Both the position numbers and the translations under genes were made by a program. Shown here one piece after another: positions 58,608 to 64,000 of a stretch of 64,000 nucleotides of DNA. The notes beneath the pieces were generated by a model, which was not told the DNA's origin, did not search any database, and was given only the letters and a program-made list of their open reading frames with translations. This DNA comes from an uncultured bacterium (GTDB lineage: Bacteria; Cyanobacteriota; Vampirovibrionia; Gastranaerophilales; Gastranaerophilaceae). Numbering within the stretch: the first letter of the stretch is position 1; each line of letters starts with the position of its first letter. The stretch spans positions 512,539 to 576,538 of the forward strand of contig CATLLN010000001.1 of NCBI GenBank assembly GCA_950022695.1, read 5' to 3'.

Positions 58608-59534
58608 ATGAAAAAATGTTGTATGAGTTGTGCGTTTTGTCAAAAAGAAGTTAAATATAATATTTTTGGAATTTTTGTTCCTAATAATAATGATGTTTTT
58701 AACTTGACATTAGATGAATCTAAATCTGCTCTAAATGGTGATTTTTCTTTTATGGATAAAGAAAAAGTATATTATGATAACTGGCATGAAGAGTATAAAG
58801 AAAAGAAATTGGTTAAAGAAAAAGAAAATGAGATAGCTCAAAAACAATATGATAGAATGTTTCCTAGTATTGCCAAATTCAGTGCTTTTACTAATAAGTT
58901 CAATTCAAAATTGAACCTTGGCAGGTTTTATGCTTATGGAGATAAAAGCAGTTATGATGATTATAAGGATTTAGGAATGACTAATCCTCCACCTGATGAT
59001 GTCGAATTTACCGCATTATCTTGTTATCATAAGCGTTGGAAGTCTATAAAAAATACAAATATAAATTCAAATAAAGCTAGATTAGTTGAAGAAAACGATT
59101 GTGAATTTTATTATTCGTTAGAACAAAAGGGCGAGAAAACCTTAGGTGCTTGTGTTAAAGAATTGGAAATGCTTAAACACAAGCGAATGGAGGAACTTAA
59201 GGAAGAAGAAATAAACATATCAAAGCAAGCGTTAGAAATGTCTACAAAAGCTTTAGAAGAAAGTAAAGAAACAAAACAACACATACAATCTATAGCCACT
59301 TCTGTGTCAGAAGCAATGATTATAACAAAAGATATTGCAGAATATACTAAAACCAATCAAAAGTCTGCAAGTAAACAATTCTATGCGTCAATTATAATTT
59401 CAATTATAGCGTTGCTTATTGCTATATTTTCATTTATCTCAAGTTGCAAATCTTCTTCTAATATTGAAAATTCATTAAATACGCATACGGAACAGAATAA
59501 AGAAATAATCGAAATTTTAGAGAATAAAGAATAA
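58608..59534 (+). CDS. membrane-anchored coiled-coil protein with an N-terminal Cys motif
   Basis: About 308 residues from the ATG at 58608 (GGAAGGATGTAAAA upstream); the ATG at 58521 lies inside the preceding gene. N-terminal CCMSCAFC (residues 3-10) may bind metal. Residues ~170-250 are a Glu/Lys-rich coiled coil (EINISKQALEMSTKALEESK). One membrane helix lies at about 262-283 (IIISIIALLIAIFSFIS), followed by a short polar tail. No family recognised. It probably forms a unit with the gene before it, 49 bases upstream. Confidence 0.55.
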   Translation: MKKCCMSCAFCQKEVKYNIFGIFVPNNNDVFNLTLDESKSALNGDFSFMDKEKVYYDNWHEEYKEKKLVKEKENEIAQKQYDRMFPSIAKFSAFTNKFNSKLNLGRFYAYGDKSSYDDYKDLGMTNPPPDDVEFTALSCYHKRWKSIKNTNINSNKARLVEENDCEFYYSLEQKGEKTLGACVKELEMLKHKRMEELKEEEINISKQALEMSTKALEESKETKQHIQSIATSVSEAMIITKDIAEYTKTNQKSASKQFYASIIISIIALLIAIFSFISSCKSSSNIENSLNTHTEQNKEIIEILENKE

Positions 59535-59580
59535 CTTTATTATTAGATATGTGTCCTTTTACAAAAATCAAATTTATATA

Positions 59581-60126
59581 TTATAACTCAAAAGCATTAT
59601 ATGATTCGTCTATTTCATCTTGATCTATTCCTATGTATCTTAATGTAATGTTTGGTGATGAATGATTGAATATCATTTGAAGCATTGCTACATCTTTAAA
59701 TTGTTTATAATGATGGTAGCCAAATGTTTTTCGCATTGTATGTGTTCCAATATTAGCATTTACGCCTGTAGCTGAACAAGCTTCGTTCAATACCCTGTAA
59801 ACTTGTGAACGGTCTAATCTATGCTGCTTTTGAGATTCAAATAAAGGACTATTGTCCGGTTTGTTCATAGTGAATTCATTTAACAGTTTTTCTAGTTTTT
59901 TGTTTATTGGGAATTTTTTTATTTTTCCTGTTTTTTTCTCGCAAAGTTCAATATGTGTTTTATTTCTGACATCACTTATATTTAAAGATAATATATCTGA
60001 TACACGTAATCCGGAGTTTATTTCAAGGCAAAATAACACTTTATTTCTAATACTTTTTTGTGCCAGATAGTTTTCAACTGCTTTTATTTGTTTTTTATCT
60101 CGAATCGGTTCTACCAGATATTTCAT
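59581..60126 (-). CDS. short tyrosine recombinase
   Basis: A 181-residue XerC/D-like catalytic domain without an N-terminal core-binding domain. I start at 60126 (AAGGAG upstream). Catalytic residues are complete: Arg41 (SGLRVSD), Lys in EKKTGK (about 64-68), His129 and Arg132 (HTMRKTFGYH), His155 (NHSS) and Tyr164 (LRYIG). Such minimal recombinases occur in small mobile elements and in invertible-promoter switches. It marks a second accessory segment (57683-60126) beside the tRNA-Phe element. Confidence 0.9.
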   Translation of the reverse strand: MKYLVEPIRDKKQIKAVENYLAQKSIRNKVLFCLEINSGLRVSDILSLNISDVRNKTHIELCEKKTGKIKKFPINKKLEKLLNEFTMNKPDNSPLFESQKQHRLDRSQVYRVLNEACSATGVNANIGTHTMRKTFGYHHYKQFKDVAMLQMIFNHSSPNITLRYIGIDQDEIDESYNAFEL

Positions 60127-60202
60127 TTGTCTTTCTCCTTGTGAAATAATATTAATAAGCAAATAATCCAATGTCAGCCCCTGACCGGCTAAAAATACTA
60201 AA

Positions 60203-60246
60203 TAAAAAACTTCCGAAAATCTTTTTTTTATTTTCGAAAGTTTTTA
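60203..60246 (-). terminator. terminator of the 60271 gene
   Basis: Minus strand AACTTTCGAAAAT / ATTTTCGGAAGTT around an A/G loop, followed by TTTTTTATTT, 25 bases after the stop of the 108-residue gene. It also carries a T run on the + strand. Confidence 0.8.
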
Positions 60247-60270
60247 TATATTAATATTTTATGATTGTTA

Positions 60271-60597
60271 TTATTGTTTGGTAGTTTCAACACCTTTACA
60301 GTCTTTAATTATAAAAGGTCTGACGAACGCATATGTTCCGTACATTGAGGTCAAAACTCCGGCAATACTCACTGTTTTTGCAAGTTTTTTATATTTATTT
60401 ATCAAACTGCCAAGTGTTAATAATGTTGTACCTGTCATTATGCCTAAATATCCTTTAAATATTGTTCGAGGTACAAGGATTGTATCTGTCATATCAGCAG
60501 AATTCTTTGCCTTTTCGTGAAATTGGCTTAAGAAATCGTGCTTTTTAGGTCCGTTTATATTTGCTGTAAAGTTCGGTTCAATTTTATTTATACGCAT
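60271..60597 (-). CDS. small two-helix membrane protein of unknown function
   Basis: A 108-residue protein with two hydrophobic segments (about residues 50-65, YLGIMTGTTLLTLGSLI, and 75-93). The N-terminus MRINKIEPNFTANINGPKK resembles the F-T-G/A stretch seen before the RelA/SpoT-like protein at 31553 (VSFTG), a possible shared N-terminal tag of this lineage. GAGGAAA precedes the ATG. Located between the short recombinase and umuC; likely monocistronic. Confidence 0.55.
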   Translation of the reverse strand: MRINKIEPNFTANINGPKKHDFLSQFHEKAKNSADMTDTILVPRTIFKGYLGIMTGTTLLTLGSLINKYKKLAKTVSIAGVLTSMYGTYAFVRPFIIKDCKGVETTKQ

Positions 60598-60650
60598 AAT
60601 TTTCCTCTTTTTTTGTATTAAAGCACGAACAAAATATTTTTTGCGTGTGT

Positions 60651-61826
60651 TTATTTGTTGGTAAAACCTGTTTTTATAATATTTTTACCAAATTTTGATT
60701 CCAGTTTGTCAAAACATTTTGCAAGTTTTGCTTTCTTTTCTGTTTCTTCAGCGTCAAGGTAGAGTGAAAGCTGTTCAGACCCTGCTTCACCTATCTTTTC
60801 TAAGAAAACACCTGTGCTTCGGTACAAAATATTCGGGTCAAAGATTTCCTCAAGCAGTTTTATTGCAATATTTGAAATTTCCAACTCAAAATCAACAGGA
60901 GCCAAGAGCTCTTTTTTAGTGTAAAACACTCTGAAATCTTTAGTCCGAAGCATAACACCGATTGCCGAACATTTAGTGTTATATGAACGGAGTTTGCGGC
61001 AAGATGTATGAATATGTCTGTTTAGTTCATTTTTTATAAAATTAAAATCAGATGTAAAAATTCCGAAAGCGCGGGTATTTTGAATAGATTTAGGTGGTTT
61101 TTCAGCGTTTGTAACTTCTGAAACCATTTCGCCCAAAAGTTCATGACGCATTTCTATTCCATGAATTCCGATTGTTGATTCGAACCATTTGTCTGTTTTT
61201 TTTATAAGTTCTTCTGCTGTCAGAATTCCGTAGCGTTTCAAACTATTTGTTAAACGCCTCCCGATTCCCCAGACCTCTTCTATTTTGGTCTTTTCAAGTT
61301 CTTTATGAATTTTTTGTTTACCTATCAAATAAACTCCTGAAGATGATTTTTTAGATTTATCAGATGCAAGTTTTGAAAGAGTTTTTGTAGAACTTACCCC
61401 GATAGATACCGGTATATCAGCATCTTGTAATATTTTTTCACGAAGGTAAATTGCAAGTTCTCTGTAATTTTTTTTATAAAGCTTTGTCAAGCCTGTTAGG
61501 TCTACAAATGCTTCATCCACAGAATATACCTGTACATATGGACTGAAATCTTTTAAAATTGACATTACTTGAGTTGAAACGATAGAATAATATTCGTGGT
61601 CCGCAGTAATATATATTGCCTTTGGATGTTCTTTTTTAGCCATAAAATAAGGTTCGCCCATTCGCACGCCCATTTTTTTTGCTTCTTTGGAACGTGAAAT
61701 CACGCACCCGTCGTTGTTTGAAAGTACGCAAACGGGTTTTCCTTTCAATGTAGTATCACGTTTCTGTTCACAGGAAACAAAAAACGAGTCACAATCAACT
61801 AATGCTATGTATTTCTGTTTTGTCAT
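60651..61826 (-). CDS. umuC: UmuC-type Y-family DNA polymerase
   Basis: A 391-residue translesion polymerase. Palm motifs: ALVDCDSFFVSCEQ (first catalytic Asp), YSVDEAFVDL (Asp-Glu pair, about 100-109), SIGVSSTKTLSKLASDKSKK; fingers PVCVLSNNDGCVISRSKEAK; thumb VWGIGRRLTNSLKRYGI (helix-hairpin-helix); a UmuC-style C-terminal domain with the QLSLY clamp-binding-like motif (SEQLSLYLD). I start at 61826: TATAAT (61834-61839) ends 7 bases before it with TTGCAC 18 bases further, and no SD, so leaderless. No umuD is adjacent, and no LexA box is evident. Confidence 0.94.
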   Translation of the reverse strand: MTKQKYIALVDCDSFFVSCEQKRDTTLKGKPVCVLSNNDGCVISRSKEAKKMGVRMGEPYFMAKKEHPKAIYITADHEYYSIVSTQVMSILKDFSPYVQVYSVDEAFVDLTGLTKLYKKNYRELAIYLREKILQDADIPVSIGVSSTKTLSKLASDKSKKSSSGVYLIGKQKIHKELEKTKIEEVWGIGRRLTNSLKRYGILTAEELIKKTDKWFESTIGIHGIEMRHELLGEMVSEVTNAEKPPKSIQNTRAFGIFTSDFNFIKNELNRHIHTSCRKLRSYNTKCSAIGVMLRTKDFRVFYTKKELLAPVDFELEISNIAIKLLEEIFDPNILYRSTGVFLEKIGEAGSEQLSLYLDAEETEKKAKLAKCFDKLESKFGKNIIKTGFTNK

Positions 61827-61939
61827 ATTAAAGATTATATATCTTTTTGTAACAAAAGTGCAAATTATAGCAAAAAAATCCCTTGATGTTTTTTTACACA
61901 TAGTATATTATTAGAAAGCAAAAGTAGGTAGGAATATAT

Positions 61940-63115
61940 ATGAATTCAAATGAAAATTTTATGTTTCCAAAAAAATCTGATTTAGTGAAGATTAAGATAT
62001 CAGATATTACATTTGAGTTACCGGATTTGAAAAATACAGATGAAGCAAAGGCTATTGTTATAGGAAAATGGCTTGCGGCATGGATTAAAGCAGATTTAGC
62101 TGCCGGTAAAATTGCAATTCGAAATATTTTGCCTTCAAAGTCAGAATTTGCGTACCTGCTAGGTGTCAGTATCGGAACGATGCAAAATGCTTTTCGATAT
62201 ATTGAAGATTTGGGATATGTAGAATCTAAACAATGTATTGGAACAATGGTAAGTGATTACAATAAAAATGATTCAACTGTAAGAAAACTTACATCAAAAA
62301 GGGATTTGGCTGTAGAGGCTGTAAAAAGATATATTCAAACAGGCGGGTTTAAAGTCGGTTCACAACTTCCGTCTTCGCGTACGGTTGCAACGATTGTCGG
62401 TTTTTCAGTAAATACAACAAGGCTTGCATTGGAGACTCTGGCAACTAAAAATATAATTTGTCACAGGTTTAAAAATGCTAAAGATAGTGGTTGGTCTGTT
62501 TTGACATTGGAATTTGATGTTGAGGCAAGAATTTCTAAATCTTCAGAAACTCTTGTAGATATGGTTGTTAAGGATTTAGAAAATTATATTAAAAATAATC
62601 TGAAAATTGGCAGTCGAATTCCTGCACATGCAGCTTTGGCTAAAGCTTTAAAAGCCAGTGTTAAAACTGTTCATGATGCTTTAAAAGTTTTAATTGATCG
62701 CGGGGTATTACTTGCACGTCGCGGGCGCTACGGGACAACAGTAGTGAAAATTCCAGGTGCGGAAATGTCTTTGCAAAAACCTGAAACCTCAATTTTTGCA
62801 CCGGCAAAAAACACTGCATTTTACCATTATGAAAAGACTCAAAATCACATAAAAAGAATGATAGCTTCAGAGTATGAAGTTGGAGATAAACTGCCTTCAA
62901 TTCAGGAGTTATCAAAGTCTTTGGATTTAAGTCCTAATACAATTAGAAAGGCTTTTCATAATCTAGCCAAAGAAGGTTATCTTGTATTTTCGCGTGGACG
63001 TTATGGCGGAACATTTGTAATTGATATTCCGGAAGTTGAATCTCAAACTTTCAAATGGCTTGCCGTTAATCCTCAATATGCTAAAGAATATTCCGAATTG
63101 CAATCAGAAAATTAG
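61940..63115 (+). CDS. regulator with four tandem GntR-type winged-helix domains
   Basis: A 391-residue protein made of four consecutive GntR-like winged helices: about residues 40-105 (ILPSKSEFAYLLGVSIGTMQ), 120-190 (QLPSSRTVATIVGFSVNTTR), 205-270 (RIPAHAALAKALKASVKTVH, then RRGRYGTTVV) and 295-362 (KLPSIQELSKSLDLSPNTIR, then SRGRYGGTFV). There is no FCD, UTRA or aminotransferase effector domain. Domains 3 and 4 are most alike. Four DNA-binding units in one chain could bridge distant sites. GTAGGTAGGAA precedes the ATG. Divergent from umuC and ending directly against the convergent prepilin gene. Confidence 0.85.
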   Translation: MNSNENFMFPKKSDLVKIKISDITFELPDLKNTDEAKAIVIGKWLAAWIKADLAAGKIAIRNILPSKSEFAYLLGVSIGTMQNAFRYIEDLGYVESKQCIGTMVSDYNKNDSTVRKLTSKRDLAVEAVKRYIQTGGFKVGSQLPSSRTVATIVGFSVNTTRLALETLATKNIICHRFKNAKDSGWSVLTLEFDVEARISKSSETLVDMVVKDLENYIKNNLKIGSRIPAHAALAKALKASVKTVHDALKVLIDRGVLLARRGRYGTTVVKIPGAEMSLQKPETSIFAPAKNTAFYHYEKTQNHIKRMIASEYEVGDKLPSIQELSKSLDLSPNTIRKAFHNLAKEGYLVFSRGRYGGTFVIDIPEVESQTFKWLAVNPQYAKEYSELQSEN

Positions 63116-63862
63116 TTACGGCTTTTTAGGAAAACCGGCTTTTTCTAAATCTGGCAGCTTGTCATATGTCAATACATACGCTGCTGGACTTGTTGCGTCC
63201 AGTTTACAGGATTTTGCATTTTGATAGTTACATAGTCCTTTATAGAAAGCTGGAGAAGACCAGGTGTGTATTTTATAATACGGGACTAAATTATAATTAT
63301 CTCCAAAGCTTGTAACAGGAAACATATCTTTTCCCACTCTGTTAGGGGCTGATTTCCCATTTGCATCTATTACAATATTTAATGTTCCGCTATTTCCAAA
63401 TGCATTCATTCTTGACATTGCAACTACTGCTCCGTTGTATAATTTGTAATAGCATACACCTGATTTGTCAGCACCCAAATTTGCACCAATGGAATAGGTT
63501 GAGTAATTAGCATTTGTTCCATCCAGAGCATAACTTCTTTTAGGCAGCCAGCTTAAAAGTTCTTTTCTGTTTCCGGGTAGGTAACACTTTTTATCACTAT
63601 ATTTAAAATGTCTGTCAATATTTGAGGCAATAGCTTCTATTTCCGGTGCTTCATATTTATCATAACAACTGTTTCCTTGACAATCTTCACTTTCTTCCAT
63701 TAGTCTAACTGCATTGTTAATAATAGAATAACTTTGTTTAAATTTATTAACTATCTGTTTTTCAAATAGATGAGCTTTTAATGTTGGAATTGTCATCGCA
63801 GCTACTATACCAATTATCCCGAGTGTAATCAGTGTCTCTGCCAAAGTAAAGCCCTTTTTCAT
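63116..63862 (-). CDS. type IV prepilin-like protein
   Basis: A 248-residue prepilin from the ATG at 63862 (GGAGAGATT upstream; a start 22 codons earlier is rejected). Leader MKKG, cleaved before FTLAETLITLGIIGIVAA. The C-terminal domain is cysteine-rich (C-x5-C pair in EDCQGNSC, later CYLPG, CYYKLYN, CNYQNAKSC) and has the shared D-A-N-G-K-S-A-P-N-R-V-G-K-D-M-F segment. No poly-G tract. Its stop codon abuts that of the GntR-like gene, leaving no intergenic bases. Confidence 0.9.
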   Translation of the reverse strand: MKKGFTLAETLITLGIIGIVAAMTIPTLKAHLFEKQIVNKFKQSYSIINNAVRLMEESEDCQGNSCYDKYEAPEIEAIASNIDRHFKYSDKKCYLPGNRKELLSWLPKRSYALDGTNANYSTYSIGANLGADKSGVCYYKLYNGAVVAMSRMNAFGNSGTLNIVIDANGKSAPNRVGKDMFPVTSFGDNYNLVPYYKIHTWSSPAFYKGLCNYQNAKSCKLDATSPAAYVLTYDKLPDLEKAGFPKKP

Positions 63863-63963
63863 AATCTCTCCTGTCAATATTGTATTATTATCTTTCAATA
63901 TATTGATATTACATGTCATTATATTCACTTATATAAATTTAGTCAAGGTTATATAATTATGCA

Positions 63964-64000
63964 ATGGAGAAAGATTTTAGATATATTATCGGACGTAATA
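63964..64000 (+). CDS. 5' end of a SpoU-type rRNA/tRNA methyltransferase (rlmB-like), cut by the window edge
   Basis: Twelve codons, MEKDFRYIIGRN, match the N-terminal substrate-binding start of RlmB/TrmH-like 2'-O-methyltransferases (Y-I-I-G-R-N). TATAAT (63952-63957) ends 6 bases before the ATG and no SD is present, so a leaderless mRNA is likely. An ATG at 63959 is in another frame. Confidence 0.55.
   Translation, partial: MEKDFRYIIGRN

Noticed and set aside
1-64000. CRISPR arrays, rRNA genes, insertion-sequence transposases
   Set aside because: No regularly spaced repeats, no rRNA sequence and no transposase motifs were seen; the only mobility genes are the two tyrosine recombinases.

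Overview
The window is a low-GC bacterial chromosome segment, gene-dense on both strands. It looks like a gut Gastranaerophilales (Vampirovibrionia / 'Melainabacteria', the non-photosynthetic sisters of Cyanobacteria). This placement is an inference from gene content: five prepilin-like proteins with the GFTLAE..ITLGIIG signature, an outer-membrane biogenesis set (Kdo transferase, ExbB/ExbD/TonB-like, Dus, TPR lipoprotein, autotransporter), an anaerobic pyruvate:ferredoxin oxidoreductase, and a YidC with a large periplasmic insertion that I recall from cyanobacterial YidC. No 16S rRNA is present to confirm it.

Layout. 1-5.4 kb: membrane and PHP proteins, DedA, HU, a PilZ protein and an Orn/Lys/Arg-decarboxylase-like enzyme. 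5.4-7.8 kb: two prepilin genes around a lytic transglycosylase. 8-17 kb: queA, yidC, tRNA-Pro, then a long + strand run (acyltransferase, nitrilase, PBP4-type peptidase, GT2, Gfo/Idh, CDP-alcohol transferase, trmL, nnrD). 17-26 kb: SAM decarboxylase, an OmpR-type regulator, rpsP, tig-clpP-clpX and polA. 26-37 kb: tlyA, tatD, nifJ, a RelA/SpoT-like protein, thrS, a prepilin with a divergent XRE regulator, a BaiN-like flavoprotein and folK. 37-47 kb: waaA, another prepilin, exbD-exbD-exbB-tonB, two paralogous exported proteins, dus and a TPR lipoprotein. 47.6 kb: infC, then tRNA-Phe.

48.29-57.68 kb is an integrated mobile element in tRNA-Phe. A 92-bp perfect direct repeat (3' part of the tRNA plus its terminator) lies exactly 9,300 bp apart. 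The element carries a tyrosine integrase, a toxin-antitoxin-like pair with a palindromic operator, an XRE regulator, a ~1,660-residue autotransporter with chlamydial-Pmp-like GGAI/FxxN repeats, two small DNA-binding proteins and an HD protein. A SAM-I-superfamily riboswitch with its own terminator sits in front of the excisionase-like gene. From 57.7 kb onward there are two unknown genes, a second short tyrosine recombinase, a UmuC-type polymerase, a regulator with four tandem GntR-type winged helices, a fifth prepilin and the first codons of an rlmB-like gene.

Most notable observations. (1) Two prepilin genes (5471 and 38821) start with a good SD and ATG, run into a tract of nine G, and are frame-shifted from the FTLAE pilin frame by exactly one base. 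Ten G (or seven) would restore both full-length prepilins, and the amino acids encoded between tract and signal peptide are similar in the restored frame, so they look like phase-variable pilin switches. (2) A SAM riboswitch apparently controls the excisionase-like operon of a mobile element. (3) infC seems to start at an AUA codon behind a strong SD. (4) Many genes lack an SD and have a TATAAT-like box only 6-9 nt before the start codon, suggesting widespread leaderless mRNAs.
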